Of a stretch of DNA of 64,000 nucleotides, positions 9,780 through 17,203 are shown piece by piece. The stretch comes from RHKX01 sp046330415 (lineage in GTDB: Bacteria; Actinomycetota; Thermoleophilia; Solirubrobacterales; 70-9), in assembly GCA_046330415.1 (NCBI GenBank), contig JAXLSW010000022.1:31487-95486 (forward strand), given 5' to 3'. How positions within the stretch are numbered: the stretch's first letter is position 1; each line of letters begins with the position of its first letter. The notes below the pieces were generated by a model. The model was not told where the DNA came from, did no database searches, and saw nothing but the letters and a program-made list of their open reading frames with translations. The translations under genes and the position numbers were made by a program.

Positions 9780-9986
9780 TTAACCCGCCGCCTTCTGGCG
9801 GCGGCGGTTGAAGCGCTCAACTCGGCCGCCGGTGTCGACCAGCTTCTGCTTGCCGGTGTAGAACGGATGGCAGGCGGAGCAGATCTCGACGTGAATCTCG
9901 GACTGTGTGGAGCGCGTCTCGAACTCGTTGCCGCAGGCGCAGCGGACGTGGGCGCGGGCGTACTCGGGGTGGATCTCGGTCTTCAT
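9780..9986 (-). CDS. rpmE: 50S ribosomal protein L31 (zinc-binding form)
   Basis: 68 aa, starting MKTEIHPEYARAHVRCACG. The four Cys ligands of the zinc-containing C+ form are present: Cys16, Cys18, Cys36 and Cys39. This is the primary form that is replaced by a C- paralogue under zinc limitation in other bacteria. A much longer frame runs upstream, but only this part is conserved. The minus strand shows TAATAT (10000-9995) with 8 nt to the ATG, a leaderless layout. In many actinobacteria rho precedes it; rho is not here. Confidence 0.96.
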   Translation of the reverse strand: MKTEIHPEYARAHVRCACGNEFETRSTQSEIHVEICSACHPFYTGKQKLVDTGGRVERFNRRRQKAAG

Positions 9987-10052
9987 CCCCACCCATATTA
10001 GGGAGGCCGTCCAGAGCCGCGATCCCGCGGCGTGGAATAGCCTCCCCGGGCA

Positions 10053-10937
10053 GTGGAGGGGCAGGAACGCTGCACGCTGCCATGGCGATCGACGCTCGCC
10101 TTCGCGGCGCTTGCCGCGGCGCTCGCCGTGTTCGCCGGCTGCGGCGGCGGCGACCCGCAGGAGACGGCTGATCACAGCGCGGGAATCGAGCTCGCCGCGC
10201 GCCTCCCGAGCGACGACGCGCTCAACGTGGCGGTCGCCGACGTCGCCGCGATCCGCCAGGCGCTCGGGATGCGCCCCGGGTCGATCCCACCGACGCATTC
10301 CGGCGAGGACGACCTCGTGTTCCTCGACGAGATCGCCCCGGCGCTGGGCGTGGTCCAGAGCGGCGAGTTCCCCCGCCCGGTGGTCGATGCCGCGATGCGC
10401 CGCGCCCAGTGGATCGCGGGCGTCGCCGGCGACAAGGGGGTCACGGCGTTCGCGATCGACGGCGACTCCGCCGAGCTCGAGCCGACGCTGCTTGCAGCGG
10501 GGATGGTCGAGGACGACGGCGAGTACGTCGCCGAGGACGGTGCCTTCGCGGTGGCGCTCGGCGACGGGTTGGTCGTGTTCGCCGACGATCCCGGCGACGC
10601 CGAGCCGGTCGTCGAGCGGGAGGACGGGGAAGCGCCTGAGGAGCTGATGCAGCTCGACGGGGACGGGGACCTGATCACGCTGGCGCGGTTCGGCGCCGAC
10701 TGCGTGGACGCGGTCGGGACCGCCGACTCCCCCGGCGAGCCCGGCGAGATCGCCTTCTTCACGACCGCGACCCCCGACACCTCCAAGATCACCTCGGACA
10801 ATCCCCAATCCGGCTCCACCAGGATCACCGGCGATTCGGCGCGGATCACGATCCCCGCCGCGGCGGACCCGCAGGACAACCCGCCGGCGCTGCAGGCCCT
10901 GCAGTCCTTCGAGGTCGACTATGACTGCGCAGCCTGA
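10053..10937 (+). CDS. Putative secreted lipoprotein, unknown function
   Basis: 294 aa. A signal peptide ends in the lipobox VFAGC, with Cys30 as the lipidated residue, followed by GGGD, a typical flexible start of a surface lipoprotein. The rest is acidic and soluble, with many Asp, Glu and Gly, and matches no family I recognise. The start is GTG at 10053, preceded by TAGCCT (10038-10043) with 9 nt spacing. It is divergent from rpmE and ends 3 nt before the P450 gene, so the two may be co-transcribed. Confidence 0.75.
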   Translation: MEGQERCTLPWRSTLAFAALAAALAVFAGCGGGDPQETADHSAGIELAARLPSDDALNVAVADVAAIRQALGMRPGSIPPTHSGEDDLVFLDEIAPALGVVQSGEFPRPVVDAAMRRAQWIAGVAGDKGVTAFAIDGDSAELEPTLLAAGMVEDDGEYVAEDGAFAVALGDGLVVFADDPGDAEPVVEREDGEAPEELMQLDGDGDLITLARFGADCVDAVGTADSPGEPGEIAFFTTATPDTSKITSDNPQSGSTRITGDSARITIPAAADPQDNPPALQALQSFEVDYDCAA

Positions 10938-10940
10938 GCG

Positions 10941-12248
10941 ATGAGCGGCGAGCTGGAACGCGCGAGCCTGATCGAGAACCTGCGATTCAACGCGGTGGCG
11001 GTGATCCCGGCCGCGGTGCAGGGGCTGTTCAGCCGTCGGCGGGTCGCCGTCGGCGCGGCCACGAGGGCCGGCGTCGACGGCCAGGCGCTCGCCCTGCTCG
11101 AGGGCATGGCGCGTCGCTACGAAAGGCGGCCGATCTGGATCCGGCTCGGCCGCGAACCCGCCGTCCTCGTGCTGGACCCCGAGGACGGCGCACGGATCCT
11201 GGAGGGGGAACCGGAGCAGTTCGCGTCCGACCCGCCCTCGAAGCGCAACGGCATGCTCGCCTTCCAGCCCGACGCGGTGACGATCTCCCGCGGCGCGATG
11301 TGGCGCAACCGGCGCCGATTCAACGAGGCGGTGCTGTCGCGGGGTGACGACAAGCTGCTGCGAACCTGGCTCGACGCCTGTGATGACGAGCTCGAGCGGA
11401 TGCTCGCCGGCCCGGTGGCGATCGCGGGCGGCGAGCTCGGCTGGCAGGCCTTCCACCCGATGATGCAGCGGATCGCGCGGAGGATCGTCCTCGGCAACGG
11501 CGCCGCCGAGGACGAGGCGCTGACGCGGCTGCTCGCGGATCTGATGGCCGAGGCGAACGCGCTCCCGGGCGAGACCGGCCCGGAGGTGGAGCGGCTGGAG
11601 GACATGATCGCCGAGCACGTCGATCGCGCCGACCGGGGCAGCCTGGTCTCGCGGTTCTCGGCAGCTCCCTCGACGGCCCGCACCAACGCGGTCGGTCAGG
11701 TTCCCCACTGGCTGTTCGCGCTCGGCGACACGCTCGCCATCAACTCCTTCCGGGCGCTTGCGGTGCTCGGCTCCGACGACGCTCCGCTCGCCCCCGCCCG
11801 ACGCTCACGCGATTTCCTTCGCGGCTGCCTGCAGGAGGCGATGCGGCTGTGGCCGACGACGCCGATGCTGGTCCGCGAGACCGTGAGGGCCGTCGAGATC
11901 GGCGGCGAGCGGATCCCGAAGGGCACGCAGGTTGTGATCTCCAACCTCCTCGGCCACCGCGACAGGAGCAGGCTCGATCAGGCGGATCGCTTCGCGCCGA
12001 TGAGGTGGTTCGACGGCGAGGCCTCCTCCGATCCCGGCATCAACCACTTCAGCCGCGGGCCGCAGGCGTGCCCGGGCGCGGCGCTTGCGCTCGGTGTCGG
12101 CGAGGAGGTGCTCTCCGCGCTGATCGGGCGCCTCACCCCGCGAACGTTCTCCGGATCGGTCGACATCACCAGGCCGATGCCCCACATGCTCGACTTCTTC
12201 GCGATCGGGATCCGGCTGGACCCCGTGAGGGCACCGGCCGGCGTCTAG
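10941..12248 (+). CDS. Cytochrome P450
   Basis: Haem monooxygenase of 435 aa, soluble. Haem-binding loop FSRGPQACPG (370-379) with Cys377 as thiolate ligand; K-helix EAMR (299-302); I-helix ALGDTL (260-265), where the acid-alcohol pair Asp-Thr is kept but the usual second Thr is Leu. Substrate unknown. Its stop overlaps that of the convergent TetR gene by the palindrome CTAG (12245-12248). The neighbourhood (TetR, alpha/beta hydrolase, second P450) suggests an inducible oxidation pathway for a hydrophobic compound. Confidence 0.9.
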   Translation: MSGELERASLIENLRFNAVAVIPAAVQGLFSRRRVAVGAATRAGVDGQALALLEGMARRYERRPIWIRLGREPAVLVLDPEDGARILEGEPEQFASDPPSKRNGMLAFQPDAVTISRGAMWRNRRRFNEAVLSRGDDKLLRTWLDACDDELERMLAGPVAIAGGELGWQAFHPMMQRIARRIVLGNGAAEDEALTRLLADLMAEANALPGETGPEVERLEDMIAEHVDRADRGSLVSRFSAAPSTARTNAVGQVPHWLFALGDTLAINSFRALAVLGSDDAPLAPARRSRDFLRGCLQEAMRLWPTTPMLVRETVRAVEIGGERIPKGTQVVISNLLGHRDRSRLDQADRFAPMRWFDGEASSDPGINHFSRGPQACPGAALALGVGEEVLSALIGRLTPRTFSGSVDITRPMPHMLDFFAIGIRLDPVRAPAGV

Positions 12249-12901
12249 TCGGCCCTGAGCCCCTCAAGCAGCGCACGCAACCCCGTCGCGGTGCGCTCGC
12301 GCGCCGCCTCCTGATCCTCGGCGCGAGCGAGGAGGAGGGCCGCCTCGGTGAGCGCCCCGAGCATCATCACCGCGACCTCGTTGACGGGAAGGGGATCGAT
12401 CTGCCCGGCGTCGACCGCAGCGCGCAGTCCTCCTTCGATCAGCCCGAGCCCGTGCCTGGTCTCGACCTCGTACCAGGCCTCCCAGCCGAGGACCGCCGGC
12501 CCGTCGATCAGCGCGATCCGCTGCACGTCGGCCTCGAGGCTGATCCCGAGGAACTGATCGACGGCGGCGATCAGCACGTCCAGCGGTTGAGAGCTGTCGA
12601 GCCCACCGAGGTCGAAGCGAGAAGCGAACTCGGCCTCGATTTCCTCGAACACGGCGGCGAAGAGCCCTCGCTTGCCGTCGAAGTGGTGATAGAGGGCGCC
12701 CCTCGTCACCCCCGCCTCGGCGACGAGAGCCTCGCTGCTCACGCCGTCGAAGCCGTCCCGGGCGAAGAGCTTGCGTCCGGCCGCGACGAGCGCGGCGCGG
12801 GTCGTCTCGCGGCGCTCCCGCTGGGTCCGGGCGGGGCTCACCGCCTCCCCCGAAGGTCCCGCGCAGGCCGCACCGGTATCTCCGATCGCGTCATTTGACA
12901 T
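12245..12901 (-). CDS. TetR family transcriptional regulator
   Basis: 218 aa. The N-terminal helix-turn-helix (about residues 26-75) contains AGVTRGALYHHFDGKRGLFA, the classic TetR recognition region. The C-terminal ligand domain is helical and not assignable. It is divergent from the alpha/beta hydrolase with only 62 nt between the starts, and that gap holds several overlapping inverted repeats. Expected action: repression of itself and the hydrolase, relieved by a small hydrophobic ligand (inference from family and position). Confidence 0.92.
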   Translation of the reverse strand: MSNDAIGDTGAACAGPSGEAVSPARTQRERRETTRAALVAAGRKLFARDGFDGVSSEALVAEAGVTRGALYHHFDGKRGLFAAVFEEIEAEFASRFDLGGLDSSQPLDVLIAAVDQFLGISLEADVQRIALIDGPAVLGWEAWYEVETRHGLGLIEGGLRAAVDAGQIDPLPVNEVAVMMLGALTEAALLLARAEDQEAARERTATGLRALLEGLRAD

Positions 12902-12939
12902 ACAGGCCGATTGTATGTTAGATACATACTGTCTGTATG
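12895..12939 (+). promoter_or_regulatory. Overlapping TetR-type operators and promoter between TetR gene and hydrolase
   Basis: A consensus -35 TTGACA (12895-12900) is followed 17 nt later by TTAGAT (12918-12923), a plausible rightward promoter. Laid over it are inverted repeats CATACA/TGTATG (12899-12904, 12912-12917), GTATGT/ACATAC (12913-12918, 12924-12929) and CATAC/GTATG (12925-12929, 12935-12939). The alternating ATAC/GTAT half-sites give two or more operator positions for a dimeric TetR protein, blocking both divergent genes. The first repeat also overlaps the TetR start codon. Confidence 0.75.
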
Positions 12940-12963
12940 CAACTTGTAAGGAGCCGCTGAACG

Positions 12964-13857
12964 ATGGAGAGCACGAACCGCAACCAGGGCCGAGAGCCGG
13001 CGCGCAGGAGCGTCGAGCTCGACGCCGGTCGCGTCCACCTGACCGATGTCGGCGAGGGCGAGACCCTCGTGTTCGCGCACGGGTTCGCCGTCAACGGCCT
13101 GCTCTGGTCCCCCCTGGTCGACCTGCTGGCTGATTCGCATCGCTGCATCGTCCCCGACCTGCCACTCGGATCGCATCCGGAGCCGATGCGCGAGGGCGCC
13201 GACCTGACCCCCGCCGGGATCGCGGCGCTGCTCGCCGAGATGATCGGAGCCCTGGGGCTGGATCGAGTCACTCTCGTCGGGAACGACTCCGGCGGCGCCG
13301 TGTCGCAGATCGTCGCCACCGAGCACCCGGAGCGGGTCGCGCGGCTGGTCCTGACCAACTGCGACTGCCTGGAGAAGTTCCCCCCGGGCCGGTTCAAGGC
13401 GCTGGCGAAGGCGATGCGCGTGCCCGGCGCGGCGCGAGCGATGGCTCAATCGATGCGGGTCAAGGCCAACCGTCACTCGCCGCTTGCCTACGGCGCCCTC
13501 ACCGCGAAGCCGATCCCGGACGAGCTCACGCTCGCCTGGACCCGCCCGCAGCTTGCAGACCCGCGGGTCGGTGAGGACGGGGTGCGCTTCTTCACGGCGT
13601 GCGAGCCGAGCTACACGCTCACGGCCGCTGCGAAGCTGAGCGAGCTGGAGACCCCTGTTCTCCTGGCGTGGGGCGAGGACGACCCGTTCTTCACGATCGA
13701 GGACGCGCGGCGGCTCGCCGAGCTGATCCCGGACGCGACGCTGGTTCCCATCCCAGCGGGCCGCACGTTCGTCCCGTTGGACGATCCGGCGACGGTCGCG
13801 AGTGCGATCTCGGCATTCATGACCGAGCGCCCCGCGACCGTCGCCGCAGTCGCCTAG
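12964..13857 (+). CDS. Alpha/beta-fold hydrolase with Asp nucleophile
   Basis: 297 aa. The oxyanion region is FAHGFAVNG. The nucleophile elbow GNDSGG (106-111) aligns with the GHDWGG of epoxide hydrolases and haloalkane dehalogenases, making Asp108 the nucleophile. The position where the catalytic His is expected reads PAGRTFVPLDDP, with Arg-Thr in place of His, so the triad looks incomplete. Cytosolic; no signal peptide. Start ATG 12964, with AAGGAG at 12947-12952. Likely controlled by the divergent TetR regulator. True substrate unknown; it may even be non-hydrolytic. Confidence 0.85.
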   Translation: MESTNRNQGREPARRSVELDAGRVHLTDVGEGETLVFAHGFAVNGLLWSPLVDLLADSHRCIVPDLPLGSHPEPMREGADLTPAGIAALLAEMIGALGLDRVTLVGNDSGGAVSQIVATEHPERVARLVLTNCDCLEKFPPGRFKALAKAMRVPGAARAMAQSMRVKANRHSPLAYGALTAKPIPDELTLAWTRPQLADPRVGEDGVRFFTACEPSYTLTAAAKLSELETPVLLAWGEDDPFFTIEDARRLAELIPDATLVPIPAGRTFVPLDDPATVASAISAFMTERPATVAAVA

Positions 13858-13925
13858 ATACGCCTGAAGAGGTAGATCGCGAGCAGGATCAGAACGACGA
13901 TGACCAGGATGGTCACGATCGACAT
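13854..13925 (-). CDS. 23-residue hydrophobic membrane peptide
   Basis: The sequence is a short start MSIVT, about 15 consecutive hydrophobic residues, and a basic end (FRRI), a single membrane segment with positive-inside orientation. The strong ribosome site AAGGAGA, 4 nt before the ATG, is the main evidence that it is translated. Its stop shares CTAG with the hydrolase stop. Similar tiny hydrophobic peptides in bacteria regulate membrane complexes or are type I toxins; nothing here decides between these. Confidence 0.55.
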   Translation of the reverse strand: MSIVTILVIVVLILLAIYLFRRI

Positions 13926-14011
13926 GGGCTCTCCTTCCGTGGGGTTGGTACGGGATCAGCATTCACCGATCGGCGACATTTCAAGCACGGGTTGGCCGGA
14001 TGTCCGCTTCC

Positions 14012-15358
14012 TCACCCGGAAATGGCGCGCTCGAGACGAACTCGGCCCCCACGGCTCGGGGCGAACGTGATCGCGCGTCGGGTCGTGCCCTCGCCGCGAC
14101 GACCCGCGACGACGCGGGGGCGTACCTGGCGCAGCGCCGCCCGCAGCACCGCCTTCATCTCGAACATCGCGAAGCTCGCGCCGAGGCAACGCCTGACGCC
14201 ACCGCCGAACGGGATCCACTCGTAGGTGCCGGGCGGGTCGTCGCCGAGGAACCGCTCGGGCCGGAACTCCTCGGGCTCGGGGTAGAGGTCGGGCCGTCGG
14301 TGCAGCAGGAAGATCGACGGGGCGATGTTGACCCCGGCCGGCAGCTCCCAGCCGCCGAACTCCATCGGCGCCTGCAGCTGCCGGACGACGGCGGGCACCA
14401 CCGGGCGCAGTCGCAGCGTCTCCTTGACGACGGCGTCGAGGTACTCCTCCTCCCCTTCACCGCCTCCCGATGAGCGCTGCTCGGCGATCAGCTCGGCGAG
14501 CACGCGCGGGTTCCGGGTGAGCCGCTCGAAGGCCCACGTGAGCGCGGTCGCGGTCGTCTCGTGCCCGGCAACCAGCAGCGTCATCAGCTCGTCGCGGAGC
14601 TCCTCGTCGCTCATCGGGCGACCGTCCTCGTCGCGTGCCGCAAGCAGCAGCGAGAAGACGTCACCGCCCTGCTCGGCGTCGGGATCAGCCCGGCGGGAGC
14701 GGATCTCCTCGTAGAGCAACTCGTCGGCGCGAGCGCGGGCGGCGGCGAAGCGCCGCCATGGGCTCAAGGGGCCATTGCGGCCCGCGGTCATCGCGAGCGC
14801 CAGGACCCTGGTCCGCGTCCCGACAGCGTCGAGGACGCGTCGCAGCGGGGCGCCGATGCGCTCGCGGCGCTCGGCGTCCTCGAAGCCGAAGACGGCCCGC
14901 ATGATCACCTCGAGCGTGATCGCCTGCATGCTCGGCAGCAGCGGGAAGGTGCGGTCGCGAGGCCAGGCGGCGACGTGGCGCTCGGCGACCTCGTCCATCA
15001 CCACCCCGTAGCCGCGCATCCGCTCCCCGTGGAACGGCGGCAGCAGCAGGCGCCGCTGGCGCAGGTGCTCGTCCCCGTCGACGAGCAGCACAGAGGAGGG
15101 GCCGAGGAGGGGCTCGAGGGAGATGTTGCCGGCGCCCGCGTGGAGCAGGTCCGGATCGCCCGTGAAGACCGCCTTGACGGCCGCGGGGTCGGCGGTGATG
15201 ACCAGCGTCCTCCCTGGCTGCGGCATCAGCGTGAAGTAGTCGCCGCAGCGGCGCTGGCAGGAGCGCAGGAAATGCGTCGGGGTCAGCATGAACCCGGCGT
15301 TCATCTGAAACCGCGAGAGGTCGGGCCGCGGCGGCAGCTTGGACCCGCTCGAGTACAT
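14012..15358 (-). CDS. Cytochrome P450
   Basis: 448 aa from the ATG at 15358; an Arg-rich frame extension to 15568 overlaps the dinB promoter and is rejected. Canonical motifs: I-helix AGHETT (264-269), K-helix ETLR (313-316), haem loop FGGGVRRCLG (384-393) with Cys391. The overall pattern (LPPGP-like start, HGERM, ETLRLRP) resembles the CYP110/CYP135-type actinobacterial P450s acting on fatty acids or terpenoids, a family-level inference only. Unlike the first P450 in the window, its I-helix is complete. Electron donors are not encoded nearby. Confidence 0.93.
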   Translation of the reverse strand: MYSSGSKLPPRPDLSRFQMNAGFMLTPTHFLRSCQRRCGDYFTLMPQPGRTLVITADPAAVKAVFTGDPDLLHAGAGNISLEPLLGPSSVLLVDGDEHLRQRRLLLPPFHGERMRGYGVVMDEVAERHVAAWPRDRTFPLLPSMQAITLEVIMRAVFGFEDAERRERIGAPLRRVLDAVGTRTRVLALAMTAGRNGPLSPWRRFAAARARADELLYEEIRSRRADPDAEQGGDVFSLLLAARDEDGRPMSDEELRDELMTLLVAGHETTATALTWAFERLTRNPRVLAELIAEQRSSGGGEGEEEYLDAVVKETLRLRPVVPAVVRQLQAPMEFGGWELPAGVNIAPSIFLLHRRPDLYPEPEEFRPERFLGDDPPGTYEWIPFGGGVRRCLGASFAMFEMKAVLRAALRQVRPRVVAGRRGEGTTRRAITFAPSRGGRVRLERAISG

Positions 15359-15399
15359 GGGTGGATGGTAATCGGGATGCTCTGCCGCCGGTGCGTAAG

Positions 15400-15413
15400 C
15401 GAACATGTGTTCG
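15400..15413 (+). promoter_or_regulatory. LexA (SOS) box upstream of dinB
   Basis: CGAACATGTGTTCG is a perfect palindrome matching the Gram-positive/actinobacterial SOS box (GAAC-N4-GTTC). It ends one base before the ATG of dinB (15415). LexA binding here would block transcription start or early elongation, so dinB should be induced by DNA damage. The divergent P450 start (15358) is 42 bases away and could be affected too. Confidence 0.88.
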
Positions 15414-15414
15414 T

Positions 15415-16606
15415 ATGCGTGAGCACCGGGAAGAGCCGTCGATCCTGCACGCCGACGTCGACTCGTTCTTCGCCTCGGTCGAGCAGCGGCGCGATCCCTC
15501 CCTGCGCGGCAAGGCCGTCGTCGTCGGCGCCGGGGTCGTGATGGCGGCCAGCTACGAGGCGAAGGCATGCGGGGTGAAGGGAGGCATGACCGGGGCGACG
15601 GCGCTACGGCTCTGCCCGGAGGCGATCACCGTCGAGCCGCACTTCGACGAGTACACGAGCGCCAGCAAGGAGCTCTTCGCGGTCTTCCGCAACACGGCCC
15701 CGACCGTTGAGGGCCTCTCGCTCGAGGAGGCTTTCCTCGACGTCGGCGGCCTCGAGCGCATCTCCGGGACCGCCGAGTGGATCGCCGCGAAGCTGCGCCG
15801 CCAGGTCCGCGACGAGCTCGGGCTGCCGATCAGCGTCGGCGTGGCCCGCTCGAAGACGCTCGCGAAGATGGCGTCGCGAGCGGCCAAGCCGGATGGCCTG
15901 CTCGTCGTCGCGGCCGGCGCCGAGCGTGAGTTCCTGCACCCGCTCCCGATCGAGGCGATCTGGGGAGTCGGCGATGCGACCGCGAAGCGGATCCACCGGC
16001 TCGGGGTGCGGACCGTCGGCGACCTCGCCGCCATCCCGGAGGCCTCGTTGATCGCCGCGCTCGGCAGGCACTCTCGGCAGCCACCTGCGCGCGATGGCGA
16101 ACCTGCGCGAGCACCGGCGGGCGGCCGCGATCGCCCGGCGACGTTCGATCGGCTCGCAATCGGCGCTGCGGGGCCGCGGCCGCCGTCCGAGGCGAAAGAT
16201 CGAGCGGACGCTCGACCGTCTCGTCGATCGCGTCACGCGCCGGCTCCGCGGAGCCTCACGCGCCGGACGCACCGTCGTCCTCAGCCTTCGCTTCGCCGAC
16301 TACTCGCGTTCGACCCGTTCGCGGACCCTCCCCCGCGCCACCGACGCGACCGATCCAATCCGGGCCGCCGCCCAAGCCCTGCTGGCGGAGGCGCGCCCGC
16401 TGATCGTCGAGCGCGGGATCACCCTCGTCGGGGTCACAATCACGAACCTCGACGACGCGAGCGCCGGGATCCAGCTGGAGCTGCCGCTCTACGGGAGCCC
16501 GACGACGGAGCTCGACACCGCGATCGACGAGCTCCGCGAGCGCTTCGGGACCGGCAGCGTGATCCGCGGGACAGGCCCGGGGGTCCGCCGGGGGTTCTTC
16601 GATTGA
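15415..16606 (+). pseudogene. dinB: DNA polymerase IV (DinB), frameshifted
   Basis: Y-family translesion polymerase. The first part reads ILHADVDSFFASVEQ (metal Asp), a palm motif SLEEAFLDVGG in which the usual Asp of S-x-D-E is Glu, and the helix-hairpin-helix region WGVGDATAKRIHRLGV. After LIAALGRH the frame changes: dropping one base (for example T16072) restores LGSHLRAMAN and the whole little-finger domain in the +1 frame to the stop at 16604-16606, giving about 396 aa, normal for the family. Uncorrected, the frame runs on into the next gene. True frameshift or sequencing error cannot be told apart here. Confidence 0.85.
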
Positions 16607-16620
16607 GCGATGCTTGGTCC

Positions 16621-17130
16621 GTGAACGACTCGAGCGACGGACCGGAGGTCCACCTCGCCGACTACGAGGAGTCGGACCTCGAGCTGACGCTCGCGTGCGA
16701 GGGCGACCCCGTCGCGATGCGCCACCTCGGCGGGCCCCGCGCCGAGGAGGACATCCGGGGCGCCCACCGCAAGCGGATGCGGGCCGAAGCCGATGGCGGC
16801 GCGTGGAGAACGGTGGTCGCCGAGCCCGGCGCCGAGCGGGTCGGGACGATCGGCTTCTGGCGCAGCGAGCACGCGGGACCGGTTTGGGAGGCGGGCTGGA
16901 TGCTCCTGCCCGCTCACCATGGCCGCGGGATCGGCAGTCGGGCGCTCGCTTTGTTGATCGAGCTCGCCCGCGAACGCGACGATGTCGGCGAGCTCCACGC
17001 CTTCCCGGGTCAGGCCAACGAGGCCTCCAACGCGCTCTGCCGCCGGGCCGGCTTCGAGCTGATCGGGACCGACGAGGGCGAGTTCGCGGGCAAGCCGATC
17101 GTCAGCAACCACTGGCGGCTGACGCTGTAG
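16621..17130 (+). CDS. GNAT family N-acetyltransferase
   Basis: 169 aa from GTG 16621. The acetyl-CoA loop is seen in WMLLPAHHGRGIGSRALALL (R/Q-x-x-G-x-G/A), with a C-terminal ANEASNALCRRAGFELIG typical of the RimJ-like/GCN5 acetyltransferases acting on small molecules or N-termini. Substrate unknown. It lies 14 nt after the dinB stop and may be co-transcribed with it. An alternative TTG start at 16603 would overlap the dinB stop. Confidence 0.85.
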   Translation: MNDSSDGPEVHLADYEESDLELTLACEGDPVAMRHLGGPRAEEDIRGAHRKRMRAEADGGAWRTVVAEPGAERVGTIGFWRSEHAGPVWEAGWMLLPAHHGRGIGSRALALLIELARERDDVGELHAFPGQANEASNALCRRAGFELIGTDEGEFAGKPIVSNHWRLTL

Positions 17131-17203
17131 TCGGGCGCTTCGGCATGCAGCGGGATGCCTCGGACCGATATCTCGGCCTCAGGCCCCCCGCTGGCCCCGG
17201 CGC

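Noticed and set aside
10941..12248. P450 lacking catalytic residues
   Set aside because: Haem Cys, ExxR and the Asp-Thr pair of the I-helix are all present; only the second Thr differs, which occurs in active P450s.
15361..17130. A 589-residue DinB-acetyltransferase fusion protein
   Set aside because: The middle is out-of-frame Arg/Pro-rich sequence caused by the frameshift; the two ends are separate genes that share a frame by chance.
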